DNA of 64,000 bases, from NCBI GenBank assembly GCA_041662485.1, contig JBAZSJ010000003.1, positions 110,695 to 174,694 of the forward strand. Reading direction: 5' to 3'. The stretch comes from Rariglobus sp041662485 (GTDB lineage Bacteria > Verrucomicrobiota > Verrucomicrobiia > Opitutales > Opitutaceae). Within the stretch, counting starts at the first letter, position 1. Each line of letters begins with the position of its first letter. Under the pieces are notes generated by a model. That model worked only from the letters and a program-made list of their open reading frames with translations, did not search any database and was not told the DNA's origin. This document shows positions 1-8,850 of this stretch, one piece after another. The position numbers and the translations under genes were made by a program.

Positions 1-2
1 AC

Positions 3-1463
3 GCCAAGACCGAGCGCGCCCGCCTGCTCGCTGACACCGAAGCGTTTCATCGGGTCTTCTTCGACAGCTCCCTTCCCGGCTTCGTGCTCGACCAAGTAAA
101 CTCCCAGCTCAACACCCTGCGCTCCAGCACCTGGCTCACCCGCACCGGCATGTTCGGCGTCATGGAGGGACTCACGCCCGACCGGTCCTTCGCCGGCATC
201 GCCACCGTGGACGTCGCCATGTATGGCCAGATCGCAATTTCCCTGCTCTTTCCTGCGCTCGACCGTCAGACCGCCGACATCTGGACCAAGTTTCAGAACC
301 CCAACGGCTCGATCATTCACTCGGTCAGCTGCAACTCCGAGGTGCCCTGCCCAGGCGAGCTCAACGGCCACCGCCTTGATCTCCCCGGCCAATACGCCTT
401 CATGGTCCTGCGCTGCGCCCTCTGGTCCGGCGACGAAGCCTATCTGGAAAAAACCTGGCCTCATGTGAAGTCCGCGCTCGCCTACGTGCTGCGCGAACGC
501 GACCGCAACGGCGACAAGCTCCCCGACATGGAGGGCATCATGTGCTCCTACGACAACTTCCCAATGTTCGGCGTCTCTCCCTACGTTGTCACCCAGTGGC
601 TCGCCGCCGTTTCCCTCGCACTCGTAGCCGCGCGCAAGCTCGGTGACGCATCTTTCATTTCCGAATACACGCCCTGTTACGAGCAAGGTATCGCTACGCT
701 CGAACGCACCGCGTGGAACGGCGACTATTTTAACCTCTCCTCCGAACCCGATTCCAAGGATCCCGTCGGCCGGATCGGCTGCCTGACCGACCAGATCATC
801 GGCGACGGCCTCGCCCACCACCTCGGCCTGCCCCCCCTGGTCGCGCCCGACAAGGCCTCCCGCGCGCTCGACGCGATCCTCCGCCTCAACTACAAACCCG
901 ATCAAGGCCTGCGCAACTGCCAGTGGCCCACCGACGAGTTCCTGCACCCCGTGCACAAAGACTGCTGGGTGGACCAGGCCAACACCTGTTGGACCGGCGT
1001 GGAGTTCAACTTCGCCGCGCATCTCTACCACGTCGGCCGCCACGAGCAGGCCGAGGAGATCGTCCGCAACATCGACACGCGCTACCGCAAGTGGGGCCTG
1101 TATTGGGATCACCAGGAATTCGGCGGCCACTACTTCCGCCCCCTCTCCGCGCTGGCGCTGCCCAACGCCTTCATCGGTCTCTCCTACGACGGCGAGACGC
1201 TGCGCATAGCCCCGTCCCGCCCTCTGCCCGTCGGCCGCTGGTGCGTGCTCCTACCCGGCGCCTACGGCACGCTGCGCCGCACCGCAAACGAAGCAATTCT
1301 GGAACTCCGCTATGGCAACATCACCCCCGCCCGCATCGAGATTCTCATCACGGGAGACATCACCGTGACCGGTTTCGCGGCGAATTACTCGGCCAAGCTG
1401 ATCGAGGGCGGCGTCGTGTTCGAACTGTTTGATACCGTCCGCGCTTGGGGATTTTCGTTTTAA
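3..1463 (+). CDS. GH116-like glucosidase (DUF608 type), 5'-truncated by the window edge
   Basis: The frame is open from the first bases of the window with no stop, so the start lies upstream; GTG at 84 is only an internal codon. The visible part (about 486 residues) is the alpha-helical catalytic domain of the glucosylceramidase/GH116 type. It has a TVDVAMYGQ-like opening, an EG..CSYDNFPMFGVSPYV segment (about 150-170 residues past the GTG) where family members carry a YDxxxxxGxxxY motif, a TDQIIGD motif matching the family DQLAG motif that is thought to hold the acid/base Asp, and TCWTGVEFNFAAHLYHVG matching the WTGVxYxxAAxM segment. Family members hydrolyse beta-glucosides or beta-xylosides; the substrate here is unknown. 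Whether it is exported cannot be judged without the N-terminus. Confidence 0.7.
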   Translation, partial: AKTERARLLADTEAFHRVFFDSSLPGFVLDQVNSQLNTLRSSTWLTRTGMFGVMEGLTPDRSFAGIATVDVAMYGQIAISLLFPALDRQTADIWTKFQNPNGSIIHSVSCNSEVPCPGELNGHRLDLPGQYAFMVLRCALWSGDEAYLEKTWPHVKSALAYVLRERDRNGDKLPDMEGIMCSYDNFPMFGVSPYVVTQWLAAVSLALVAARKLGDASFISEYTPCYEQGIATLERTAWNGDYFNLSSEPDSKDPVGRIGCLTDQIIGDGLAHHLGLPPLVAPDKASRALDAILRLNYKPDQGLRNCQWPTDEFLHPVHKDCWVDQANTCWTGVEFNFAAHLYHVGRHEQAEEIVRNIDTRYRKWGLYWDHQEFGGHYFRPLSALALPNAFIGLSYDGETLRIAPSRPLPVGRWCVLLPGAYGTLRRTANEAILELRYGNITPARIEILITGDITVTGFAANYSAKLIEGGVVFELFDTVRAWGFSF

Positions 1464-1625
1464 CGCAGAGCCTCGGAAGCACAAAGACGATTCGCTCAGC
1501 CCCGACGACCTCGCCTGATACCTGGGGCACGTGAGTGAATCGCGTTTGACTCCCGTTACTGTTCAATCGCGAGAAAGCGGCGTGCCGCGCTGGACAGTCC
1601 ATCCAAACATCCTCATATTGCAGCG

Positions 1626-2144
1626 ATGGCAGCCACCATATTTGCACGTCTGGCCCCCTCGCATCACGAATTGCGTGAGATCGAAGGCTTTTCGCGTGAC
1701 CAATTGCTCGGTATCGCTGTCGCCCGTGGCTGTCGGCACTACGCCTCCTTTGCCGATAGCCCCAATAAAGTGGATGAACCCAGCATCTCCCACGAAGTCT
1801 TGGGATGCGCCCTGCTACGTGGCCCTCGGAACATTGAAACCTTCCGCGCCATTCGTGTAGCTGCAATGGTGCTTAGTGACGAAGGAAACTCTCCCGATGA
1901 AATTGGTTCCGCCGCTGTGGCCTTTCAGGTCGAAGGGCGTGTATCCCACATCGCTAAACTAGCATTAAAAGCCGATAATCGGCCCGATTTTTGGAACGCA
2001 GTGCTGGCCAGCCTCCCGTCCATGGATGATGTGTCCGAGGTAAGTTTCCTGCCCGGCATATCGCGGCTTCGCTCCGAAACCCAAATGACGGGCCTCGGTC
2101 GCGGACGATCACTGGTCTGGCTTCGGACGGCTTATGCTCGATGA
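1626..2144 (+). CDS. Hypothetical protein, partner of nucleotidyltransferase
   Basis: A 172-residue soluble protein that I do not recognise. It has no signal peptide or membrane segment and looks mostly helical, with a basic C-terminus (SRLRSETQMTGLGRGRS). Its last four bases (ATGA at 2141-2144) overlap the start of the downstream nucleotidyltransferase gene, so the two are translationally coupled. GC content and codon use are visibly lower than in the flanking glycosidase genes, pointing to acquisition. Two-gene modules pairing a small helical protein with a nucleotidyltransferase are common among toxin-antitoxin and defence systems; that role is inference. ATG at 1626 has no clear Shine-Dalgarno, so the start is uncertain. 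Confidence 0.55.
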   Translation: MAATIFARLAPSHHELREIEGFSRDQLLGIAVARGCRHYASFADSPNKVDEPSISHEVLGCALLRGPRNIETFRAIRVAAMVLSDEGNSPDEIGSAAVAFQVEGRVSHIAKLALKADNRPDFWNAVLASLPSMDDVSEVSFLPGISRLRSETQMTGLGRGRSLVWLRTAYAR

Positions 2145-2773
2145 ATCCGGCGTGGACCATCGCGGCATCTCTTGATCGGCATTTAACCGCCAAAACAGAA
2201 ATAGTCGTTTTTGGATCGGCGGCGCTTCTACTGGATCCCCATTTTGCCGAACGCCTTCATGGCAGGCTGACCAATGACATCGACATCATCATTCCGGCCA
2301 GCCGGGAACTGGCGTTCGATACCGATATGGAGTTTTGGCAAGCGGTCGAAGCAACCAACAAAGAGCTGGAACACGAAGGGCTCTACGTCTCTCACATATT
2401 CCCAGAGCGTGAGGTCGTGCTTTCTTCTGACTGGAGCCAGCATTTACAGGTTGTAGCTACCCCGTTTAAAAACCTCATCATCCGGCGTCCTCAAATGCTA
2501 GATCTCATCCTGTCAAAAATGGGGAGAGCTGATGAACAAGACTTGGAGGACGTGAAGAACATGATCCGGTTGGAATACGCCGTCTTTTCACGGACCGTCT
2601 CGCCCGAGGAAATTGCCACAGCAGCGGCAACCGCAAATGTGCCGGAAGCCTATCGGGATATTTTCCCTGCGGCTAGAGACCGAGTCATAGCGACAGTTCA
2701 AGAAGAGGTCGCCGTTGGCAAACGAATGCGAGGCAACAGGCGTCAAGACACTGGCGGTGCTGGAACGACCTGA
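2141..2773 (+). CDS. Nucleotidyltransferase-fold protein (DUF6036-like)
   Basis: A 210-residue protein with the minimal nucleotidyltransferase signature near the N-terminus: VVFGSAALLL (about residues 23-32), then TNDIDIIIP (about 44-52), giving the GS...DxD metal/NTP-binding pattern. The rest is helical and resembles DUF6036 / AbiEii-like families, which act as nucleotidyltransferase toxins or as tRNA- or protein-modifying enzymes. It starts inside the stop codon of the upstream gene (ATGA overlap). The C-terminal tail (GKRMRGNRRQ) is basic. Nothing links it to polysaccharide metabolism. With its lower GC it belongs to the accessory islet. A toxin role is an inference from the two-gene layout. 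Confidence 0.6.
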   Translation: MNPAWTIAASLDRHLTAKTEIVVFGSAALLLDPHFAERLHGRLTNDIDIIIPASRELAFDTDMEFWQAVEATNKELEHEGLYVSHIFPEREVVLSSDWSQHLQVVATPFKNLIIRRPQMLDLILSKMGRADEQDLEDVKNMIRLEYAVFSRTVSPEEIATAAATANVPEAYRDIFPAARDRVIATVQEEVAVGKRMRGNRRQDTGGAGTT

Positions 2774-2867
2774 CTGCGTCGAAAGGTTGAACCCCTCTGC
2801 AGAATTAAGGCAGCTTCAAACCAATCACCTGCTTGCATCGCACCTGCCGGAACCTTGACTGGAGCAA

Positions 2868-3111
2868 GTGGATAACGATACCGCATCAACTTCCCCTCAG
2901 GACTCAACAAGTAACGAGGTTGGTCGATTTGGTGTATTCTATCATCTCTCAGCGCCCAAGTCCTCCGAGTATCGCTGTGTCCTGCGTATTTTCGTCATAG
3001 CTCGAGAGCGTTTTGAGGTGGCCCTTCGGCCAACTGAAGTTGCCGCCCGGCTCGTCGAAGCCCCCGACTGGCCGCACGCCCCTAGCGACCCTCCCTCTCG
3101 CATGATTGATG
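2868..3111 (+). pseudogene. N-terminal remnant of a TIGR02677/DUF2397-like (Wadjet-type) gene
   Basis: From a GTG at 2868 the frame reads about 80 residues. The segment RFGVFYHLSAPKSSEYRCVL followed by RIFVIARERFEVALRPTEV matches my recollection of the start of TIGR02677/DUF2397 proteins (F.h..a.n..lYR.ilRvFv.akerf...LrPeeV). Those proteins are one subunit of a four-gene TIGR02677-TIGR02680 SMC-like anti-plasmid (Wadjet-type) cassette. A complete protein would be several hundred residues. Here the homology stops where the convergent AraC gene ends (3112), and the frame then runs into its antisense until a stop at 3182. No other cassette subunit is present. It is best read as a deletion scar; the family assignment is from memory and moderate. 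Confidence 0.45.
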
Positions 3112-4014
3112 TCACCGCCCTTGGGCAAAGAGGGAAAACCGCTTCGGCGGGCGCCCCCAAAAACGACGGAACGCCCGGCTGAAGGCGAAAGGCGAATCCC
3201 AGCCGCACGCCTCGCCCACCTCCGAAACCGAGCCCTTGGTCTGCGCCAATAACTCGGCCGCTTTTTGCAGGCGCACCTCCCGCTGAAATCCGCCGAGGCT
3301 TTTCCCCGTGCCCGCCCGAAACCGGGCGCGCAGGTGACTGGCCGAAATCCCCATGCGACGCCCGATCTCTTCGATGGGAAGCATCCGGCGCATATCCGCC
3401 GCGATCATGGCATGCACCTTGAGCAGCAGATCTTCGCCGCCATCGTTCTGCGCACGGCTTTCCGCGCGCACCGGCTTCTCCTCCGACAAATCATCCAGCA
3501 AAAGGGCCAGCCGGCAGGCCAGCCGGCTCCCGTTTTTTTTCGCATCCGAACCGGAACGGAACTCCTCAAGCAGGCGCGCCAGATCTTCCCAGAAAACACC
3601 CGAAGCCGGCCTGAAAACGGTCCCGTCCCTCTTGGTGCCAACGCCCTCAAATGTGACGATCAGCCAGTCTATCTCCCCCGCTGAAAATCCGGTGAAACGA
3701 TGGAATTGATACGGCGCTATCAATGCGCATCGGCCCGGTTCCAGCCCAAACGCGCGGCCGTTCACCACAATCCGCCCCCGCCCCAGCAACGGGAAAATGC
3801 ACACGGTTCTATGATGAAAATGCCGGGCCCCGTTCTCGCTGCACATCGCCCGCGCCCCCCTCTGGTGAAACAGCAGGATGTTGTCCGGCAGGCCGCGACC
3901 ATCATGCCGCCTTCCGTGATAGTAGTCGCGCGGTTGTTCAAGTCCGCGCGCCAGCGGGACAAGTCCGGAAAGGGCGTCAATCGGTTTGGGTATTTTTTTA
4001 ATTATCCGGGTCAT
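3112..4014 (-). CDS. AraC-family transcriptional regulator
   Basis: A 300-residue regulator. The N-terminal half is cupin-like (HHRTVCIFPLLGRGRIVVNG, then a Gly-Pro-rich beta region with PYQFHRF), typical of a sugar-sensing AraC domain. The C-terminal 100 residues hold the two helix-turn-helix motifs: IEEIGRRMGISASHLRARF and the signature VSEVGEACGWDSPFAFSRAF followed by RPPKRF. It is divergent from the Gfo/Idh gene at 4055 with only 40 bp between the start codons, so it probably controls the 4055-8762 genes and itself. The short intergenic stretch contains a weak inverted repeat GTCTA (4016-4020) / TAGAC (4037-4041). The effector is unknown. Confidence 0.85.
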   Translation of the reverse strand: MTRIIKKIPKPIDALSGLVPLARGLEQPRDYYHGRRHDGRGLPDNILLFHQRGARAMCSENGARHFHHRTVCIFPLLGRGRIVVNGRAFGLEPGRCALIAPYQFHRFTGFSAGEIDWLIVTFEGVGTKRDGTVFRPASGVFWEDLARLLEEFRSGSDAKKNGSRLACRLALLLDDLSEEKPVRAESRAQNDGGEDLLLKVHAMIAADMRRMLPIEEIGRRMGISASHLRARFRAGTGKSLGGFQREVRLQKAAELLAQTKGSVSEVGEACGWDSPFAFSRAFRRFWGRPPKRFSLFAQGR

Positions 4015-4015
4015 G

Positions 4016-4041
4016 GTCTATCTTTACCGATTGGCCTAGAC
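4016..4041. promoter_or_regulatory. Divergent promoter region with weak inverted repeat
   Basis: The 40 bp between the AraC start (4014) and the Gfo/Idh start (4055) must hold both promoters and any operator. GTCTA and TAGAC form an inverted repeat with 16 bp between them. With only 5-bp arms this is a candidate only. Confidence 0.25.
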
Positions 4042-4054
4042 TGCCGTCCTACCC

Positions 4055-5109
4055 ATGGAAACATCCAATTTGAACATCGTCATCGTCGGCCTCGGTTTTA
4101 TGGGCGAGATGCACGCCCAGACCTACGCCGGCCTTCCCCGAGCCAAGGTCGTCGCCATCGTGGACGCCCTTCCCGACGCGGCCCGGACCAAGGCCGCGCG
4201 GCTCCAGCTTGGCGCCGTGCCCGTCTTCGCCGACTTGGACGCCGCCCTCGCGGCCGTCTCCGCCGACATCGTGGACATCTGCCTGCCCACCGACTGCCAC
4301 GCCGCCCTCGCCGTGCAAGCGTTGCGGGCCGGGAAGCATGTTTTCTGCGAGAAGCCGCTCGCCCTCTCGCTCGACCAGGCGCTCGAAATCCGCAAGGCGC
4401 TCGACGCGGCCGGCACGTTCTTCCAAGTCGGCCACTGCATCCGCTTCTGGCCCGAGTATCAGGCCTTCGAAAAATTTGTCCGCGAAGGTTCGGCCGGCCG
4501 CCTCCTCAGCCTCACCTTGCAACGCCGCGCCGCTCGTCCCGGTTACAGCGCCGCCAACTGGCTCAATGATCCGGCCCGCTCCTTGTGGGCGCCGCGCTCG
4601 ATCTGCACATCCACGACACCGATTTTGTCCTCCACCTGCTCGGCACCCCGCCGGCGGTTTTCGCGCGCGGCACGCGCGACCAAGGCGGCTGGAGCCACAT
4701 TTTCACCCACTATCTCTATCCCGACGTCGTCGTGCAGGCCGAGGGCGGCTGGAACTATCCCGACCAATGGGGCTTCCAGATGGCCTTCCAGGCCGTGTTC
4801 GAACACGGCGCCGTGGAATACGACTCCGGCGCCACGCCCACGCTGCGGCTCGTCCGCACCGGCGGAAAACCGGAGCCCCTGCCCTACGTGCCCGCCGGCG
4901 GACAGGCCTCCGGCACCACAGGCAATCTGTCCTCTCTAGGCGGCTACGCCAACGAACTCGCCGCCTTCCTCGACTGCGTTGCTACGCGCCGGGCTCCGGC
5001 CCTCGCCACCCTCTCTCAATCCACGGAAAGCCTCCGCGTCGTGCTCGCCGAACTGGCGTCCGTCGAAAGCGGTTCACCGGTCAACCTCTCCGCCCCCGTC
5101 CAATCATGA
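4055..5109 (+). pseudogene. Gfo/Idh/MocA-family NAD(P)-dependent oxidoreductase, frameshifted
   Basis: A sugar or inositol dehydrogenase of the Gfo/Idh/MocA family split by a single frameshift at about 4580-4586. The first frame (4055 to about 4582) gives the Rossmann domain with IVIVGLGFMGEMHAQ, the family CEKPLAL motif and a dimerisation region up to WLNDPARS. Sequence then continues only in the next frame (readable from 4585) with ALDLHIHDTDFVLHLLG, the catalytic HDxD segment, and runs to the stop at 5109. Joined, the product is about 350 residues, the usual family length. The junction needs one base lost or two gained near cgctccttgtgg. Either a recent pseudogene or a base error. The downstream isomerase starts in its stop codon (ATGA). 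Confidence 0.8.
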
Positions 5110-5954
5110 AAACAAGCATCAGCACCTGGTCGTTCCCGTCCTCGATGGCCCTCGGGGAAAAACTCAAACTGGCTCGGCACGCCGGGTTCGCCGGCTTCGA
5201 ACTCGACCTCACCGAGGACGGACCGGCCAACCTCGGAAGCAGTCCCGCCGACTTGCGCGCCATCCGCGCGCAACTCGACGCGCACGGCCTGCAACCCAGC
5301 GGACTCGCCACCGGCCTTTACTGGGGGGCCAACGCCGCGAGCGCCGATCCCGCCGTGCGCGCCAGGGCCGCGCACATCCTCGACCGTCAGTTGGAGGCGG
5401 CCGCGAGCCTCGGCATCGACACCATCCTGGTCGTTCCCGGCGCGGTCGGCGTTGATTTCATTCCCGGCGGCGAAGTCGTCCCCTATGCCGACGCCTACGA
5501 ACGCGCCCGCGACTTTATCGCGGCCGCCCTGCCGCGGGCCGAGAGTCTCGGCGTCACCATCGGCATCGAAAACGTCTGGAACAAATTCCTGCTCAGCCCT
5601 CGCGAGATGGCCGGTTTTATAGACGGCTTCGGGAGCGCCCGCGTGGGCGCCTACTTCGACGTCGGCAACGCCCTCGCCACCGGCTACCCCGAGCACTGGA
5701 TCACGCTGCTCGGCCCGCGCATCAAGCGCGTCCATTTCAAGGATTACCGCCGCAACGTCGGCACCATCGACGGCTTCGTTGATCTCCTCTCCGGCGACGT
5801 CAACTGGCCTGCGGTGATGGCCGCGTTGCGCGCCATCGGTTACGACGGTTGGTGCGCCGCGGAAATGATTCCTCCCGTCCCCTTCTACAGATACGCCCCC
5901 GAGGTGCTTGTCGAAAACAGTCATCGAGCCATGCAGGCGATCTTTCGGCTCTAG
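5106..5954 (+). CDS. Sugar phosphate isomerase/epimerase-like TIM-barrel protein
   Basis: A 282-residue AP-endonuclease-2-type TIM barrel (IolE/IolI/xylose-isomerase-like). The divalent-metal site is readable as E155 (GIENVWNKF), D185 (AYFDVGNAL), H210 (KRVHFKDY) and E253 (CAAEMIPP). There is no signal peptide, so it is cytoplasmic. ATG at 5106 overlaps the TGA of the preceding dehydrogenase, and this start matches the first strand (MKTSISTWSF). Pairing of such barrels with Gfo/Idh dehydrogenases is typical of inositol catabolism and of 3-keto-sugar routes. That places it in an oxidative branch of sugar breakdown, but the substrate is not shown by the sequence. Confidence 0.85.
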   Translation: MKTSISTWSFPSSMALGEKLKLARHAGFAGFELDLTEDGPANLGSSPADLRAIRAQLDAHGLQPSGLATGLYWGANAASADPAVRARAAHILDRQLEAAASLGIDTILVVPGAVGVDFIPGGEVVPYADAYERARDFIAAALPRAESLGVTIGIENVWNKFLLSPREMAGFIDGFGSARVGAYFDVGNALATGYPEHWITLLGPRIKRVHFKDYRRNVGTIDGFVDLLSGDVNWPAVMAALRAIGYDGWCAAEMIPPVPFYRYAPEVLVENSHRAMQAIFRL

Positions 5955-5984
5955 GCGGATCGCGTTCATCCCCGCTTCCTTTCC

Positions 5985-7559
5985 ATGTCACTCCATTCCG
6001 TCACTGCAATTATTCCGCAGCCCTCTCATCTGTCGTTCTCCAACGGGAGACACTCCCTGAATCAGGGAACGAAGATCGTCGCACCCTCGGAACTGCTCCC
6101 CGTCGCGCGGTTCCTTCAGACCACGCTGCAACAGGCCACCGGCTGGCCCTTTCCCCTGATTTCCCCCGAGTCCGTCGCACAGGAAACGGCCGGCTTCCAG
6201 GGGATTTTTTTCTCGCTGGATGCCGGGGCCGCGTCACTCGGGAAGGAAGGCTATCGTCTGCGCGCCTCGTGGGATGCGATCCGCATCCAGGCCCCGACCC
6301 CGGCGGGCGTCTTCTACGCCGTGCAAACGCTGCTGCAACTCCTGCCCCCCGCGGTCTTCAACGCCCGCCCCCGACCCGACGTGGCCTGGACGATTCCCTG
6401 CGTGGTGATCGAGGACTCGCCGCGCTTTGCCTGGCGCGGGGCGATGCTCGACTGCTCCCGGTATTTTCAGCCGGTCGCCTTCGTCAAAAAATTCATCGAC
6501 GCGCTGGCGCTGCACAAGCTCAACACCCTTCACTGGCACCTCACCGACGACCAGGGCTGGCGCATCGAGATCAAAAAATACCCGCGCCTCACCGAGATCG
6601 GCTCGCGCCGGACCGAGTCCCCTCGCAGTCACCATGACTTCCGCACGGGCGGCGATGGTATCGCGCACGAAGGCTATTACACGCAGGACGAGATCCGTGA
6701 GATCGTGGCCTACGCCGCCGCCAGGTTTGTCACCGTGGTGCCCGAGATCGAGATGCCCGGCCATGCGCAGGCGGCCATCGCCGCATATCCGGAACTCGGC
6801 AGTGACGGCCGGCCGCTGGCCGTCTCGACCAATTGGGGCTGCCATCTGCCCATCTTCAACCCGAACGAATCCACCCTGTCCTTCCTTCAGGACGTGCTCG
6901 ATGAAGTCCTCTCGCTGTTCCCAAGCCGGTTCATCCATGTGGGCGGTGACGAGGCGGCCAAAGCCCATTGGGAAAACAACCCCGCCGTCCGTGCCCGCAT
7001 GGCGGAGCTCGGGATCGCCGATGCGCATGCCCTGCAGAGCCACTTCATCACGCGAATGGAAACCTACCTCGCCCAACGCGGTCGCCGCCTCGTCGGCTGG
7101 GACGAAATCCTGGAAGGCGGCCTGCCGCCCGGAGCCACGGTCATGTCATGGCGGGGCATCGAGGGAGGCATCACCGCCGCCAATGCCGGCCACGATGTGG
7201 TGATGGCCCCCAACCAGTATACCTACCTCGATCATTATCAAGCCGCTGACACGGAAAACGAGCCTCTGGCCATCTGCGGATGCCTCACCGTTGAAAAACT
7301 GTATTCCTACGAACCGATTCCCCGCGAGATTTCCGAGAAAAACGCCGTCCATATTCTCGGCATCCAAGGCCAGCTCTGGAGCGAATACATGCCCACCTCA
7401 TCCCATGTGGAATACATGGCGTTCCCCCGTCTGTGCGCGCTGTCCGAGGTCGCCTGGTCGCCCCCGGGACAACGCGATTACGAAAGCTTCAGGCAACGGC
7501 TGAAGCCGCACCTGAAGCGCCTTGATGTTCTTGGCGTTCGCTACCGCCCGCTGGATTAA
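5985..7559 (+). CDS. Beta-N-acetylhexosaminidase, GH20
   Basis: A 524-residue GH20 enzyme. Residues 1-145 form the GH20b alpha/beta domain, followed by the catalytic barrel from FAWRGAMLDCSRYF (about 148-161). The family motifs HWHLTDDQGWR (183-193), VVPEIEMPGHAQA (251-263) and the catalytic pair D322-E323 in HVGGDE are all present, as is the late W-E region (IQGQLWSEY). It would remove terminal beta-linked GlcNAc or GalNAc by substrate-assisted catalysis. There is no signal peptide, so it should act on imported oligosaccharides in the cytoplasm. It sits between the dehydrogenase/isomerase pair and a second Gfo/Idh gene, apparently in one operon (30 bp and 18 bp gaps). Confidence 0.93.
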   Translation: MSLHSVTAIIPQPSHLSFSNGRHSLNQGTKIVAPSELLPVARFLQTTLQQATGWPFPLISPESVAQETAGFQGIFFSLDAGAASLGKEGYRLRASWDAIRIQAPTPAGVFYAVQTLLQLLPPAVFNARPRPDVAWTIPCVVIEDSPRFAWRGAMLDCSRYFQPVAFVKKFIDALALHKLNTLHWHLTDDQGWRIEIKKYPRLTEIGSRRTESPRSHHDFRTGGDGIAHEGYYTQDEIREIVAYAAARFVTVVPEIEMPGHAQAAIAAYPELGSDGRPLAVSTNWGCHLPIFNPNESTLSFLQDVLDEVLSLFPSRFIHVGGDEAAKAHWENNPAVRARMAELGIADAHALQSHFITRMETYLAQRGRRLVGWDEILEGGLPPGATVMSWRGIEGGITAANAGHDVVMAPNQYTYLDHYQAADTENEPLAICGCLTVEKLYSYEPIPREISEKNAVHILGIQGQLWSEYMPTSSHVEYMAFPRLCALSEVAWSPPGQRDYESFRQRLKPHLKRLDVLGVRYRPLD

Positions 7560-7577
7560 ACCGCCCCACTTCTCCTC

Positions 7578-8762
7578 GTGAAGCCTTCTCCTCTTCACCT
7601 TGGCATCATCGGCTCCGGCGGACGCGGCGGAATCCTCGCCGCCATCGCCCATCGTTCCCGTAAACGCGCCCGAGTCGTCGCCTGCTGCGACGTCAACCCG
7701 GACACGCTCGCCCGCAACCGCTCCGACTTCGGCCCCGCCCTCTTCACCACCCGCGATTATCGCGAACTGCTCGGCCGCGATCTCGACGCGGTCATCATCG
7801 CCACGCCGGACTTCCTCCACGAGGAACAGGCCGTGGCCGCCCTCGGTCGCGGCCTAGCCGTTTATCTGGAAAAACCGATGGCCGTCACCATCGCCGGCTG
7901 CGACCGCATCCTGACGGCCGCGGCCAAGTCAAAGGCCCGCCTCTACCTCGGCCACAACATGCGGCACATGCCCTTTGTCCAAAAAATGAAGACGCTGATA
8001 GACGGCGGCGCCATCGGCGAAGTGAAGGCCTGCTGGGTGCGTCATTTTGTGGGCCACGGCGGCGACTTTTATTTCCACGACTGGCACGCGGAACGGCGTT
8101 ACTCGACCGGACTCCTGCTGCAAAAAGCCGCGCACGACATCGATGTCATCCACTGGCTCTGCGGCGGTCACACGCGCCGCGTCAGCGGAATGGGCGCGCT
8201 CACCCTCTACGGAGACATCAAGGACCGCCTTCCTGCGGACAAGGGTCATCGTCCCGTGGTGCATGGTTGCAAACTCGATGTCTGGCCTCCGGCCAAATCC
8301 CGCGGCCTGAACCATCGCATAGACGTCGAGGATCTCAGTTCCATGCAGATGCTCCTGGATAACGGCGTCCAGGCGACGTATTCGCAATGCCACTATACGC
8401 CCGACTACTGGCGTAGCTACACCGTCATCGGAACGGAAGGCCGCCTGGAAAACTTCGGCAACGGCGAGCCGGGCACCGTCATCCGGGTATGGAACCGGCG
8501 GAGCCTCGGCTACGACGCCGTCGGCAGTCGCACGCACCGGGTTCCCGCCGCGGCGGGCGGACACGGCGGGGCCGATCCGCGCATCATCGGCGAGTTCATC
8601 CGCTTCGCCCGCGACGGCGGAGAGACCACCACCTCGCCGCTGGCCGCCCGAGAAAGCGTCGCCGCCGGCTGCCGCGCCACCGAGTCGTTGCGCAACGGCG
8701 GCCACGCGCTCTCCGTCCCCCGCATCCCGGCCCGCTTGGCGGCGTGTTTTCCCTCCGCTTGA
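7578..8762 (+). CDS. Gfo/Idh/MocA-family oxidoreductase
   Basis: A 394-residue NAD(P)-dependent oxidoreductase with a GTG start. The Rossmann motif LGIIGSGGRGGILA is at residues 7-20, VIIATPDFLHEEQAVAAL and the YLEKPMAVT motif follow, and the catalytic region is QKAAHDIDVIHWLCGG. The C-terminal domain has the usual beta-sheet (ATYSQCHYTPDYWRSYTVIG, then TEGRLENF). The long insertion around DKGHRPVVHGCKLDVWPP is typical of the subgroup found in Planctomycetes and Verrucomicrobia. Gfo/Idh proteins also include the GH109 NAD-dependent glycosidases, and a hydrolytic role beside GH20 is possible but not shown. No signal peptide. Confidence 0.85.
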   Translation: MKPSPLHLGIIGSGGRGGILAAIAHRSRKRARVVACCDVNPDTLARNRSDFGPALFTTRDYRELLGRDLDAVIIATPDFLHEEQAVAALGRGLAVYLEKPMAVTIAGCDRILTAAAKSKARLYLGHNMRHMPFVQKMKTLIDGGAIGEVKACWVRHFVGHGGDFYFHDWHAERRYSTGLLLQKAAHDIDVIHWLCGGHTRRVSGMGALTLYGDIKDRLPADKGHRPVVHGCKLDVWPPAKSRGLNHRIDVEDLSSMQMLLDNGVQATYSQCHYTPDYWRSYTVIGTEGRLENFGNGEPGTVIRVWNRRSLGYDAVGSRTHRVPAAAGGHGGADPRIIGEFIRFARDGGETTTSPLAARESVAAGCRATESLRNGGHALSVPRIPARLAACFPSA

Positions 8763-8850
8763 AAATGACCATGCCCGTCCATCCGCCACTCGCCCTCGGG
8801 CACGATTGTTTTCTCGCAAGAATCCCAACAGACCCTCCCCAAAACACCCC

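Noticed and set aside
4209..5105. In-frame upstream extension of the isomerase gene
   Set aside because: The extension is Ser/Pro/Arg-rich out-of-frame dehydrogenase sequence. The isomerase fold starts at ATG 5106.
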